A stretch of DNA of 64,000 bases, from the NCBI GenBank assembly GCA_963704005.1, contig CAVPGJ010000001.1, forward strand, positions 987,590 through 1,051,589, given 5' to 3'. Origin of the DNA: AC-32 sp963704005. Lineage in GTDB: Bacteria; Actinomycetota; Thermoleophilia; Gaiellales; Gaiellaceae. Each line of letters starts with the position of its first letter. The stretch's first letter is position 1. A program made the translations under genes and the position numbers. Below the pieces are notes generated by a model. The model saw only the letters and a list, made by a program, of their open reading frames with translations, did no database searches and had not been told where the DNA came from. This document shows, piece after piece, positions 42,191 to 50,700 of the stretch.

Positions 42191-42259
42191 CAGCCATAGG
42201 CAACAGCCACGGATGCCTACTCTCTCAACTCGACGTGGTCTGACGCCGATACCGGCTCC

Positions 42260-42421
42260 ATGAACTCGCCGCTCTACGTCCTCTCGTACCTCGGGCTCTG
42301 GGTCGTGCTGATGCGGGCGCTGCTCGTGCGCGCCGCGATCCTGCCGCCGACCTGCGCGCGCTGTGGCCTTCGCTTCGAGCGGCGGCACCTCGGCGAGACC
42401 GTCTGCTCCTGCAGCCGCTAG
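42260..42421 (+). CDS. Mini-protein (53 residues) with transmembrane segment and Cys cluster
   Basis: ATG 42260 opens MNSPLYVLSYLGLWVVLMRA and ends with TCARCGLRFERRHLGETVCS then CSR. One membrane helix followed by CxxC...CxC looks like a small zinc ribbon. Stop overlaps the stop of the convergent gene at 42418. No RBS stands out. Confidence 0.45.
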   Translation: MNSPLYVLSYLGLWVVLMRALLVRAAILPPTCARCGLRFERRHLGETVCSCSR

Positions 42422-43758
42422 GAAACCGGCTCGCGCAGCAGCGCCGCATACGGGATCCCGGTCGCCGGGTCCGTGTAGACCGCGCGGTAGACGAGCGGCC
42501 GCACCGTCGGCTGGTCGACGAGTGAGAAGGCTCCTCCCGAGAGCGGAGCCCGCGCGACCAGCACCCGCGCCTCGCCCGGGCGCTCGCGGTAGACCGCCAC
42601 CCGGCCGCCCGTGGCTCCCGCCACCTCGCCCGTGATCTGGACGCTGCCGTCCCCCTCGTCCGTCGCGTCGATGCTCACCTGCGTGGACAGCCGCCGCGGC
42701 GAGTGGAACCAGGAGAGGCCCGGCGCCCCCACGAGCAGAAGGTCCCGGCCACGCGGAGCCACTGCCAGGCCGGCGAGCCAGCCGTCGAGCTCGACCTGGC
42801 TGTCGCCGTGGACGACGGTGCCGGCCCAGACGTACTTCGAGCCGCCGAGCCCGAGATCGTCCGAGCCGACCCACTCGTTGGCGGCCACCTCGGGCCCCGA
42901 GGGTGCCAGCGCCAGGCCGGTCGTCAGCGCGCGGTCGAGGATGAGGTTGGTGATGCTCACGCTCCCCCTCTCGGCGAGCGCCACCGGCGCCGCGCCGTCG
43001 AACGAGCTCAGCGACTCGGTCCAGGCGGCGTACAACCGGTGGTTGGGCGCGACCCGGCCGAACACCGCCCCGAGCGGGAAGTCACCGATGCCCGCGTCGA
43101 GGCCGTTGCCGATCCAGGTGTGCTTTCGCTGGAGCCATTCCAGCGTTCCGACCACCCCACGGAAGCCGTACGACTCGATCACGTGCACGTGGCCGCCGAT
43201 CAGCACCGGCTCGGCAGGCGGCGGCGCGTAGCTCTTGGGAAAGCCCTCGGCGGTGATCTGCTCCCTGCGGACTCGCCCGGCCGCGTCCAGCCGCGCGAGC
43301 ATCAGCCTCGTGTTGTAGCTCGGAAACCGCCAGCGCGTGTAGCCGATGAACGGACGGCCTCGCCGGTCGAGCGCCAGCCCGGGCCAGCCGAGCAGCGTGC
43401 GCGCGGGAAGTTGGCCCTCGATCCGGATCCGCTGCCAGCCCACGAGCTGCCTCCGGATGAGGACGAGCCGCCGGTTGTCCGCGCTGAGCGTGAGCGCGAC
43501 CGGGCCGGCCGCGCCCACTTCGAAGGCCATCAGCTGCGTTCCCTTCGAGAGCGAGTCGACCTTTGTCGCGCTCCAGCGTTCCTTCGCGGAGCGCTCCGCG
43601 ATCAGCAGGCTCCCGCCCTTGACGTAGGCGACGTACGGCGCGCCCTTCGGCCCGAGCGCAAGCATCCCGTCCCGCACGCCGTGCGCCACGATCTCGGCTG
43701 GGGCGCTGGCGGCAGCGATGAGAGCGAGCCCGAATGCGAGCGCCGCTGCCCGGACCAT
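42418..43758 (-). CDS. Secreted protein with beta-propeller-like repeats
   Basis: 446 residues. Signal peptide (about 1-22, ending SAPAE). The body is beta-rich and aligns loosely as repeated blades (LALGPKGAPYVAYVKGGSLL, PGLALDRRGRPFIGYTRWRF, GLALAPSGPEVAANEWVG), each with a Gly/Pro turn. The C-terminal 80 residues resemble a fibronectin-III-like or Ig-like module. No catalytic motif recognised. Confidence 0.65.
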   Translation of the reverse strand: MVRAAALAFGLALIAAASAPAEIVAHGVRDGMLALGPKGAPYVAYVKGGSLLIAERSAKERWSATKVDSLSKGTQLMAFEVGAAGPVALTLSADNRRLVLIRRQLVGWQRIRIEGQLPARTLLGWPGLALDRRGRPFIGYTRWRFPSYNTRLMLARLDAAGRVRREQITAEGFPKSYAPPPAEPVLIGGHVHVIESYGFRGVVGTLEWLQRKHTWIGNGLDAGIGDFPLGAVFGRVAPNHRLYAAWTESLSSFDGAAPVALAERGSVSITNLILDRALTTGLALAPSGPEVAANEWVGSDDLGLGGSKYVWAGTVVHGDSQVELDGWLAGLAVAPRGRDLLLVGAPGLSWFHSPRRLSTQVSIDATDEGDGSVQITGEVAGATGGRVAVYRERPGEARVLVARAPLSGGAFSLVDQPTVRPLVYRAVYTDPATGIPYAALLREPVS

Positions 43759-43783
43759 CCGCGATCCAGTGTACGCCCGCTGT

Positions 43784-44812
43784 CTAGGCGAGCGGCACGA
43801 GCCGGGTCCCGGTCGCCTTGAACGACGCGATGACGGTGCCGCCGCGGGCGAGCTCCAACCGCTCCGCCGAGGCCCCGGTCACCTCCGCGGTCAGCGGGCC
43901 GATCCGGACGCGTACGCGGTTGCCGACCTGCACCAGCGAGCCGATCTCGCCGCTGACCAGGTTGAGCGCCGAGTCGTCGACGTGGGCCCGGCCGACCGAG
44001 ACGTCCCACGGGTAGACGACCACGCCGACCTCTCCGTCGGCACCGTCGGTCGAGTAGAGGAGCTCGCCGCTCTCCAGCCGGACGGTGGTAAGCCCGTTCT
44101 CGTGACCGATCGCCCGGCCGCGCAGGAGGTTCGCGCCCGTGAACGACGCCACGAACGGGTCGCGCGGCTCGGCGACCAGCTCCTCGGGCGAGCCGAGCTG
44201 GCGGAGGGCGCCGTCCACGAGGACACCCACGGTCCCGGCGAGTGCGACCGCGTCCTCGTAGTCGTGGGTGACGATCAGCGCCGGCAGCTCGAAACCGGCC
44301 AGCAGCTCCTGTAGCTCGACGCGGACGCCGGCCTTCGTGTGGGCGTCGAGCGCGGCGAGGGGCTCGTCCAGGAGCAGGACGCCGGGGTCACGCGCCAGCG
44401 CGCGTGCGAGTGCGACGCGCTGGCGCTCGCCGCCCGAGAGCTCGCGCGGCCTCGCCTTGGCGAGGTGCGAGATCCGGAAGCGCTCGAGCAGCTCGTCGAC
44501 GCGCTCCCGGCCCCCGTAGGCGACGTTCGCCCGAACGCTCAGGTGCGGGAAGAGCGCGTAGTCCTGGAAGACGAGCCCCACCCGCCGCTCGTCCGGCGGG
44601 AGGCACACCCCGCGGGCGACGTCCAGCCACGCCTCTCCGTCCAGGGCGATGCGCCCCTCGGCCGGCCGGAGCAAGCCGGCGATCGCGCGCAGAACCGAGC
44701 TCTTGCCCGCGCCTGAGGGCCCGACGAGCGCAACCGTGCGCTCGACGTCGAGGGCCAGCCTCAGCTCGAAGGAGCGAAGAGGGAGGGCGAAATCTGCCGA
44801 GAGGGTCGCCAT
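43784..44812 (-). CDS. modC: Molybdate ABC transporter ATP-binding protein
   Basis: 342 residues. Walker A GPSGAGKSS (30-38), signature LSGGERQRVALARAL, Walker B VLLLDEPLAALD, and the switch His in IVTHDYEDA. The C-terminal TOBE/MOP-like part (ELARGGTVIASFKATGTRLV) is characteristic of ModC. Begins 52 bases inside the 3' end of modB. Powers oxyanion uptake with ModA and ModB. Confidence 0.9.
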   Translation of the reverse strand: MATLSADFALPLRSFELRLALDVERTVALVGPSGAGKSSVLRAIAGLLRPAEGRIALDGEAWLDVARGVCLPPDERRVGLVFQDYALFPHLSVRANVAYGGRERVDELLERFRISHLAKARPRELSGGERQRVALARALARDPGVLLLDEPLAALDAHTKAGVRVELQELLAGFELPALIVTHDYEDAVALAGTVGVLVDGALRQLGSPEELVAEPRDPFVASFTGANLLRGRAIGHENGLTTVRLESGELLYSTDGADGEVGVVVYPWDVSVGRAHVDDSALNLVSGEIGSLVQVGNRVRVRIGPLTAEVTGASAERLELARGGTVIASFKATGTRLVPLA

Positions 44813-45597
44813 GAGAGGAGCAGCCTCAGGGTGAGCAGGAGCGCGGCGCTGATCGCCACGAGGAGAGCGCCGAGCGCGAGGGCGACGTCGAAGTTCACGG
44901 AGAACTCGGCGTAGATCGCGAGCGGCAGCGTCTGCGTCACGCCCTGCAGGCTGCCGGCGAACATGATCGTCGCTCCGAACTCGCCGAGCCCGCGGGCGAA
45001 CGCCAGCGCCTCGCCGGCCGCCAGGCCGTTGCGCGCCAAAGGCAGCACCACGCGGAAGAACGTCCTCGTCGAGCCGGCGCCGAGGGTGCGCGACGCCGCG
45101 ACCAGGTCGGGGTCGACCGCCTCGAAGGCGACGATCGCCGTCCGGATGTAGAGCGGGCTCGCGACAAACGCGACCGCCAGGACGACCGCCGTCTGCGTCC
45201 CCAACGAGACGCTGATCCCGAGCGCGCGGAAGGTCGAGCCGAGCAGGCCGAAGCGCCCGAATGCTGCCAGCAGGCCGAGCCCGGCGACGGCCGGCGGCAG
45301 CACCAGCGGTAGCTCGACGAGCGTCACGAGCAGCGGGCGGCCTCGGAAGCGCCGGGTCGCGAGCAGGTAGGCGGTCGGCGTGCCGAACAGCAGGATCAGG
45401 GCCTGGGCGAGCGCGGTCGTCTTGAAGGAGACGACGAGCGCGTCGGTCACCACCGGGCTCGAGAGCTGGTGCACCAGCCGGCTCGGCGGGACATGCGTGA
45501 AGATCGCGACGACGGGCACCACGAGGAAGAGCAGGGCCACCGCGGAGGCGCCGAAGAAGAGGACGGCCTGCAGGGCCTGCCACAAGGGCCGCCGCAC
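44761..45597 (-). CDS. modB: Molybdate ABC transporter permease
   Basis: 278 residues with about six membrane segments. The EAA loop reads VDPDLVAASRTLGAGSTRTF then FRVVLPLA; LVELPLVLPPAVAGLGLLAA and FARGLGEFGATIMFAG are typical ModB segments. Located between modA (gap three bases) and modC (overlap 52 bases). Confidence 0.9.
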   Translation of the reverse strand: MRRPLWQALQAVLFFGASAVALLFLVVPVVAIFTHVPPSRLVHQLSSPVVTDALVVSFKTTALAQALILLFGTPTAYLLATRRFRGRPLLVTLVELPLVLPPAVAGLGLLAAFGRFGLLGSTFRALGISVSLGTQTAVVLAVAFVASPLYIRTAIVAFEAVDPDLVAASRTLGAGSTRTFFRVVLPLARNGLAAGEALAFARGLGEFGATIMFAGSLQGVTQTLPLAIYAEFSVNFDVALALGALLVAISAALLLTLRLLLSWRPSRQISPSLFAPSS

Positions 45598-45600
45598 GGG

Positions 45601-46329
45601 CTACTGCTTCTTCGTCCGCGGTAGGAAGCCGTGGTGCTTGAGGATCCTCTGGCCCCGCGGCCCGAGCACCTTCGAGACGAACGCGCGCGCGGCCGCCTTG
45701 TGCGAGCTCGACGCGACCACGCAGATGCCGTACTGCACCTTCGGCTGCGCCCAGGCCGGGATGCGGATCGTCTTCACCTTGCCGGGCACGGTGCGCGCGT
45801 CGGTCGAGTAAACGAAGCCGGCGTCGCCCTCGGCGAGCGCGATCTTCGCGAGCACCTCGCGGACATCGGTCTCCTGACTGACGACGTTCTTGAGGACGCT
45901 CGTCAGGTTCATGTTCTTCAGCACCTGCCGCGCGTAGGCGCCGACCGGAACGCTGGGCGCCGCGACGACGAGCTTCACGCCCGGCGTCCGCAGGTCGTAG
46001 ACGGTGTGGATGTCCGCCGGATTCGACTTGGGCACGATCACGACCAGCGTGTTCCGCGTGAAGACGACCGGCTTCGAGCAGAGGCCGTCCTTGTGCAGCC
46101 CCTGAGGCAGGCTCATGTTCGCCGAGGCGAAGACGTCGGCCGGCGCGCCCTGGCGGATCTGCGCCGCGAGCGTGTTCGAGCCCGCGAACGAGTACTTCGC
46201 CCCCGGCGCGATCTTCGGAAAGGCGTTGGTGAGCGACGCGGCGGCGTAGACGGTCGGGCCCGAGGCCGAGCCGGCGGCGGCGCCCGAGACGAGCAGGCCG
46301 GCGGCGAGGATGACGGCAGCGAGCCTCAT
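45601..46329 (-). CDS. modA: Molybdate-binding periplasmic-type protein
   Basis: 242 residues with a signal peptide (about 1-23). VYAAASLTNAFPKIAP and YSFAGSNTLAAQIRQGAPAD then VFASAN are the oxyanion-binding loops of ModA; the YGICVVASS region and final helix follow. ATGA overlap with the regulator gene upstream. An N-terminal lipid anchor is not evident (no Cys). Confidence 0.9.
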   Translation of the reverse strand: MRLAAVILAAGLLVSGAAAGSASGPTVYAAASLTNAFPKIAPGAKYSFAGSNTLAAQIRQGAPADVFASANMSLPQGLHKDGLCSKPVVFTRNTLVVIVPKSNPADIHTVYDLRTPGVKLVVAAPSVPVGAYARQVLKNMNLTSVLKNVVSQETDVREVLAKIALAEGDAGFVYSTDARTVPGKVKTIRIPAWAQPKVQYGICVVASSSHKAAARAFVSKVLGPRGQRILKHHGFLPRTKKQ

Positions 46330-46706
46330 GCGTGCTGCACCATCACGGAGGTCGCCTTGACGACGGCGGTCGCAGGCATGCCCTTGCGTAGCCCGAGCTC
46401 CTCGGCGGCATCGGCCGTCACGATCGCGACCACGCGGGCGGGCGCCTCGACCACGAGCTCGATCTGGGCGATCAGGCCCTCGACCTTGACCTCGGCGACA
46501 GTCCCGGTGAGACGGTTGCGCGCGCTGAACTGCGCGCCGTCGCCCTCGCCGCGGAGCCGGTCGATCTCGGACGCGGCCACGATCCGGCGGTTGCTCGCGT
46601 CGCGGCTCGTCTTGATCCTCCCCGTGCGGTCCCAGCGCCGGAGCGTGTCCAGGCTGATGCCAAGCGTCTTGGCGGCTTCCCCGGCGCTGTAGAACTGCCT
46701 CGGCAT
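46326..46706 (-). CDS. HTH-TOBE molybdate-responsive regulator
   Basis: 126 residues. The N-terminal MerR/excisionase-type HTH (FYSAGEAAKTLGISLDTLRR then WDRTGRI) is followed by a mono-TOBE/Mop domain (SARNRLTGTVAEVKVEGLIA then QIELVV), which binds molybdate. It likely senses oxyanion and controls the operon. It replaces the LysR-type ModE arrangement of E. coli. Overlaps modA by four bases and the upstream gene by one. Confidence 0.85.
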   Translation of the reverse strand: MPRQFYSAGEAAKTLGISLDTLRRWDRTGRIKTSRDASNRRIVAASEIDRLRGEGDGAQFSARNRLTGTVAEVKVEGLIAQIELVVEAPARVVAIVTADAAEELGLRKGMPATAVVKATSVMVQHA

Positions 46707-47299
46707 CAGCCCGTGTACCGGTCGAGGACGTCGGACACCTTGGTGATCGGCAGCGGGCGCGGGAAGGCCGAGCCGACCCGCCGGCCGCCCGCCTCGCCGG
46801 CGAAGACGCTCAGATGCTGGGCCTCGCTCGCCGCCGCGCGGGCTGCGAGCTCCTTCAGCGCCTCGGTCTGGTAGCCGCCGACCGCGCCGAGGTACGCCGA
46901 CACGAACAGCGACTCCAGCCGCACCCCGAGCCGCGCGATCGCGCGCCGCGAGGCGAAGGAGCCGCGCGGGTAGGTGAAGTCGATGTCACTCGCGGTGGCC
47001 GGCACCTGGCCCGCGTCGGTCAGGATCCGAGCCGCCGACCGGTAGTGCTCCCGCTCGTCCGCCCGGGCCAGCCAGAGGCTCCGAAGCTCCGCCCCCGCGA
47101 AGTGCCTCGACCCGATCGCCTTCCGGTAGAAGTCGAGCGCCAGCAGCTCGGACGCGACGAGCAGGCGCGCGTAGGCGAGGTCGCCGTCCGGCAGCGTGGC
47201 GGCCCGCGCGGCGCCGGCCAACGCGCCGAGCGACGAGCCCGCCACGAGGGCGGCGCCGCCCCTTGCGAGCAGCGCACCGCGGCTGATTCCCGTCCCCAC
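46706..47299 (-). CDS. Ferritin-like exported protein
   Basis: 197 residues. Exported by a signal sequence (about 8-33). The helical body AYARLLVASELLALDFYRKA, LARADEREHYRSAARIL, RRAIARLGVRLESLFVSAYL and ASEAQHLSVFAGEAGG has Glu and ExxH pairs fitting a ferritin-like four-helix bundle. First gene of the mod cluster; TGATG overlap with the regulator. Its role with molybdate is unclear. Confidence 0.75.
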   Translation of the reverse strand: MGTGISRGALLARGGAALVAGSSLGALAGAARAATLPDGDLAYARLLVASELLALDFYRKAIGSRHFAGAELRSLWLARADEREHYRSAARILTDAGQVPATASDIDFTYPRGSFASRRAIARLGVRLESLFVSAYLGAVGGYQTEALKELAARAAASEAQHLSVFAGEAGGRRVGSAFPRPLPITKVSDVLDRYTG

Positions 47300-47456
47300 G
47301 ACGCTCCATACTAATGCATTGCCTATGCAGACAGGCGTCTCGAACGTCGACCCCGATGCGGAAGGTCAGGATCGTGCTCGGAGTGGCGACCTTGTAGGCT
47401 CGCCGCTGGAGGTGCCGTTGCGCGGGTGAATCGCGGGGCTGGCGATACGAGGTTCT

Positions 47457-47643
47457 GTGGGTGTTGTCGCGGCTCTGGTCGTGATCGGCCTGGGCGCTGC
47501 CATGGCTGGGGGATCCCCGGGTACGTGAGAGGCTCGAAACCATCGGCAAGGTCGTCATCTTCACCATCCGCAGCGGCGGAGAACCGACGGTGGTGGACAA
47601 GTGCCTGCCACCCGGCGCCACGAAGCCAAGGCGCTGCCGCTGA
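47457..47643 (+). pseudogene. Possible small secreted protein, frameshifted
   Basis: GTG 47457 opens a signal-like VGVVAALVVIGLGAAMAGGS and stops soon after; an adjacent frame continues VRERLETIGKVVIFTIRSGG then EPTVVDKCLPPGATKPRRCR. Joining them needs removal of one C near 47513-47518. Total length is one base over a multiple of three. The rest of the 47300-47660 interval shows no gene. Low certainty. Confidence 0.3.
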
Positions 47644-47658
47644 CGCGGCTCGAAGGAA

Positions 47659-47733
<75 letters not shown>

Positions 47734-47767
47734 ACGGTGCTCGGCGGGCGAATTGTAGCCGCGTCGG

Positions 47768-47842
47768 AGGCGCCGCTTGCGGCGCCGTCCTCAGGATGCG
47801 CATGCTTCGCATGCGCATCCGTCTGAAATGACCGGTCGACCC
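47768..47842 (+). repeat. Dispersed two-hairpin repeat, copy 12
   Basis: AGGCGCCGCTTGCGGCGCCG, TCCTCAGGATGCGCATGCTT, CGCATGCGCATCCGTCTGAA, ATGACCGGTCG. Between tRNA-Asn and the 3' end of dnaG. The second stem differs in sequence but keeps complementarity. Confidence 0.87.
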
Positions 47843-47865
47843 ATGTGGATCGACAGCCGGCGTCT

Positions 47866-49512
47866 CTAGGAGAGGCTCGCGGCTGTAGCCCGGATCTTGG
47901 CGAGCTGTTCCTGGAGCTCCTTGGTGCGCTCGAGGTCGGCGTGCTCGAGCTCACGGCGGAGCTGGCGCTCGCGCAGGCGGAGCAGGAGCTCCTTCGCCGT
48001 CTCCTCGTCGATCCCGCCCTCGGCGGCGCGCGCGTCGAGCTCGGCGAGCAACGGGACGAGCTCCTCGTCGGCCTCCCCCGGCTCGAGCAGGTGCGCGCGC
48101 GCACGGCGGTGCAGCTCGGCGTCGAAGTGCTCCGCGTCGAGCTCGGCAAGCAGGCCCTGGAGGTCCGCGTGCGCGGCAACCCCGGCGAGGGCGTCGCGCT
48201 CCAGCCGCTCGCCCGCCTCGAGCAGGCGCGGCGAGATCTCGCCGGTCGCGCTGCCGCGGCGCCCTGGGGCCAGGCCGGCCTGGGTTTCCTTCGGCAGGTC
48301 GAGCCGGTCGGCCGCGAGCCGTACCGCGTCTTGCCGCTCGGGCGAGTCCTCGAACCGGGCCAAGACGTCACGGGCGCGGACGAACCCCTCCTGCCTATCG
48401 GGCGCACGCTCGATCTCGAGGCGCACGCGGTAGGAGAGATAGCTCTCCGCGCGGCCGAGCAGCTCGTCGAACTGCGCGGCCAGGTCGGCGGGGTCCTGGC
48501 CCGGCGGCAACGTGACCACCTTCACCTCGAGGCCCTGCGCCGCGGCCAGCTCCATCCCGCGCAGCGTCGCCGCCTCGCCGGCCGCGTCGCCGTCGAAGCA
48601 GAGGTAGAGCTTGTGCGTGAGCCGCGAGAGCTCGTTCAGCTGGCGCTCGGTCAGCGCCGTTCCCATCGACGCGACCACCGGCTCGAGCCCGGCCTGGTGA
48701 AGCGCGAGCACGTCGGTGTTGCCCTCGACGACGACCGCCCGTTCCTGCTTGGCGATCGCGGTGCGCGCCCGGTCGAGGCCGTAGAGCAGGCTGCCCTTGC
48801 GGAACAGCTCGCCCTCCGGCGAGTTGACGTACTTCGCGCGGAGAGGGTCGTCCTCGCGCAGCTTGCGCGCCTGGAACCCGCGCACCCGCCCCCGCGCGTC
48901 GGCGAGCGGGAAGAGGAGCCGGCCGGCGAAGTAGTCGTTGCCGCGCCGGTTGACCAGGCCGGCCCCTGAAAGCTCCGCTGCCGAGAAGCCTTTTTCCTTC
49001 GCCTTGCGCGCCAGGCTCTGCCCACCGGGCGCGAGCCCGAGCCGGTACTCGCGACAGGTCTCCTCGTCGAGCGTGCGGCTCTGCAGGTACGCGCGCGCCG
49101 ACTCCCCGCCCGGAGAATCCCAGAGGCAGCGCTCGTAGTAGGAGGTCGCCTGTTCGAGCAGCGCCAGCAGGCGCTCGCGGCGGTTCCGCTCGGCGTCGCG
49201 CTCCGGCGAAGACTCCTCGTACTCGAGCGTCACGCGGTAGCGCTCGGCCAGCCACTCGACGGCCTCGGCGAATTCGAGCTGCTCGGTCTCGCGGACGAAG
49301 GTGATGAGGTCGCCGCCCTTGCCGCAGCCGAAGCAGTAGAAGAGCTTCTCGACCGGATTGACCGAGAAGCTCGGGGTCCTCTCGTCGTGGAAGGGGCAGA
49401 GGCCCGTCCAGCGCGCGCCGGAGCGGCGCAGCTGCGTGCGCGCCGAGACGACCTCGACCATGTCGGCGGCCTCGACGGCCTCGCGCACCGATGCGTCGCG
49501 GATCCGCGCCAT
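47866..49512 (-). CDS. dnaG: DNA primase
   Basis: 548 residues, slightly short. CHC2 zinc finger GLCPFHDERTPSFSVN and FYCFGCGKGGDLITFV (about 37-65), DnaG core EFAEAVEWLAERYRVTLEYE, TOPRIM with VVVEGNTDVLALHQ and YLCFDGDAAGEAATLRG, and a divergent C-terminal helicase-binding part (LRERQLRRELEHADLERTKE). Makes RNA primers at the fork. ATG 49512 is preceded by AAGGGG within an inverted-repeat segment that may fold over the start. Confidence 0.95.
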   Translation of the reverse strand: MARIRDASVREAVEAADMVEVVSARTQLRRSGARWTGLCPFHDERTPSFSVNPVEKLFYCFGCGKGGDLITFVRETEQLEFAEAVEWLAERYRVTLEYEESSPERDAERNRRERLLALLEQATSYYERCLWDSPGGESARAYLQSRTLDEETCREYRLGLAPGGQSLARKAKEKGFSAAELSGAGLVNRRGNDYFAGRLLFPLADARGRVRGFQARKLREDDPLRAKYVNSPEGELFRKGSLLYGLDRARTAIAKQERAVVVEGNTDVLALHQAGLEPVVASMGTALTERQLNELSRLTHKLYLCFDGDAAGEAATLRGMELAAAQGLEVKVVTLPPGQDPADLAAQFDELLGRAESYLSYRVRLEIERAPDRQEGFVRARDVLARFEDSPERQDAVRLAADRLDLPKETQAGLAPGRRGSATGEISPRLLEAGERLERDALAGVAAHADLQGLLAELDAEHFDAELHRRARAHLLEPGEADEELVPLLAELDARAAEGGIDEETAKELLLRLRERQLRRELEHADLERTKELQEQLAKIRATAASLS

Positions 49513-49513
49513 C

Positions 49514-49677
49514 AGTGCCCCTTCCAGTGATGCTGCCCAGGCTCTCGGTCGCTGGCACCAAGCCAGAGGCCGCACTCGTTCGCGGCCCAGGCTGGTTGCC
49601 TGGGCAAGAGCGAGGGTGGGCTCTGGCACAACGTGATAGCGGGCGGGAGACGGGTGGGCATTGCTGGAAGGGGCACT
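49514..49677. promoter_or_regulatory. 164-bp structured segment between dgt and dnaG with 14-bp terminal inverted repeats
   Basis: AGTGCCCCTTCCAG (49514-49527) and CTGGAAGGGGCACT (49664-49677) are perfect complements. Inside are a hairpin GCCCAGGC-TGGTT-GCCTGGGC (49585-49605) and a GCCAGAG/CTCTGGC pair (49562-49568 with 49621-49627), giving a rod-like fold. The terminal repeat nearest dnaG contains its ribosome-binding site; the other overlaps the dgt stop. ATC borders both ends, as a 3-bp target duplication would. It is either a regulatory leader or a MITE-like insertion. Confidence 0.6.
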
Positions 49678-50653
49678 ATCCGAGCGACTCGGCGTAGCTG
49701 AGAGCGAAGCGGTCGGTCATCCCGGCCACGTAGTCGATCACGTCGTCGACCGGATCGCCACGGTCGACGAGGTGCTCGAAGATGCGCTGCACGGTCACGC
49801 GGGCGCGCACGTGCTCGGCTCGAGCGGGCTCGGCCAGGTAGACGTGCTCGAACATGAACGTGCGCAGGGCGAGCATGGCCGTCCCGACCTCCTCGCTCTG
49901 GCGGATGTCGCCTTCGCTCGCGGAGGTCTCGACCAGGTCGTGGACGAGCGCGTCGATCCGGCGCGAGCCCGAGGGGCCGAGCAGCTCGACCTCCTCGCGC
50001 GGCAGGTCGGCCGGGTCGAGCACGCCGGCGCGGATCGCGTCGTCGATGTCGTGGTTGATGTAGGCGACGCGGTCGACCAGCCGGACGATCTTTCCCTCGA
50101 GCGTGTCGGGCTCGGTCGGTCCGGTGTGGTTGAGGATGCCGTCGCGCACCTCCGCGGTCAGGTTGAGCCCGCGGCCGTCGCGCTCGAGCACGTCGACCAC
50201 GCGCAGCGAGTGCTCGTTGTGCCGAAAGTGCCGGCCGAAGCGCTGCTGCAGCACCTCGTCGAGAGCCTCCTCACCCGCGTGCCCGAACGGTGTGTGGCCG
50301 AGGTCGTGTCCGAGCCCGATCGCCTCGACGAGGTCCTCGTTCAGCCGAAGCGCGCGGGCGACACCGCGGGAGATCCCGGTCGTCTCGAGCGTGTGCGTGA
50401 GGCGCGTGCGGTAGTGGTCGCCGGCCGGGTCGACGAACACCTGGGTCTTGTGCATCAGGCGCCGGAAGGCCTTGGTGTGGACGATCCGGTCGCGGTCCCG
50501 CTGGAACGGCGTCCGTAGCAGGCAGGGCTCTTCGGGCTCCGCGCGGCCGCGCGTCTCGTAGGAGCGCACGGCGAGCGGGGACAGCCACCGCTCCTCGTGC
50601 TCGCGAACGCCCGCCTCGAAGGCGTCAGCAACCTTGCCGGCCAGCTCTGGCAT
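49676..50653 (-). CDS. dgt: Deoxyguanosinetriphosphate triphosphohydrolase-like protein
   Basis: 325 residues from ATG 50653. HD-domain residues RTRLTHTLETTGISRGVARA, GLGHDLGHTPFGHAGEEALD and VDRVAYINHDIDDAIRAG match dGTPase-like proteins, which hydrolyse dNTPs to deoxynucleosides and triphosphate and help keep nucleotide pools balanced. Upstream of dnaG as in other actinobacteria. The leader holds copy 2 of the element found before the ABC exporter. An upstream in-frame GTG lies within that hairpin and is not favoured. Confidence 0.9.
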   Translation of the reverse strand: MPELAGKVADAFEAGVREHEERWLSPLAVRSYETRGRAEPEEPCLLRTPFQRDRDRIVHTKAFRRLMHKTQVFVDPAGDHYRTRLTHTLETTGISRGVARALRLNEDLVEAIGLGHDLGHTPFGHAGEEALDEVLQQRFGRHFRHNEHSLRVVDVLERDGRGLNLTAEVRDGILNHTGPTEPDTLEGKIVRLVDRVAYINHDIDDAIRAGVLDPADLPREEVELLGPSGSRRIDALVHDLVETSASEGDIRQSEEVGTAMLALRTFMFEHVYLAEPARAEHVRARVTVQRIFEHLVDRGDPVDDVIDYVAGMTDRFALSYAESLG

Positions 50654-50700
50654 CGCGCCGATGCTAGTCGCTCCACCGGGGGCGCCCCCAGCCCGTAACC

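Noticed and set aside
49514..49677. 6S RNA gene
   Set aside because: The rod-like fold is reminiscent, but it overlaps the dgt stop and the dnaG ribosome-binding site and I see no open central bubble typical of 6S RNA.
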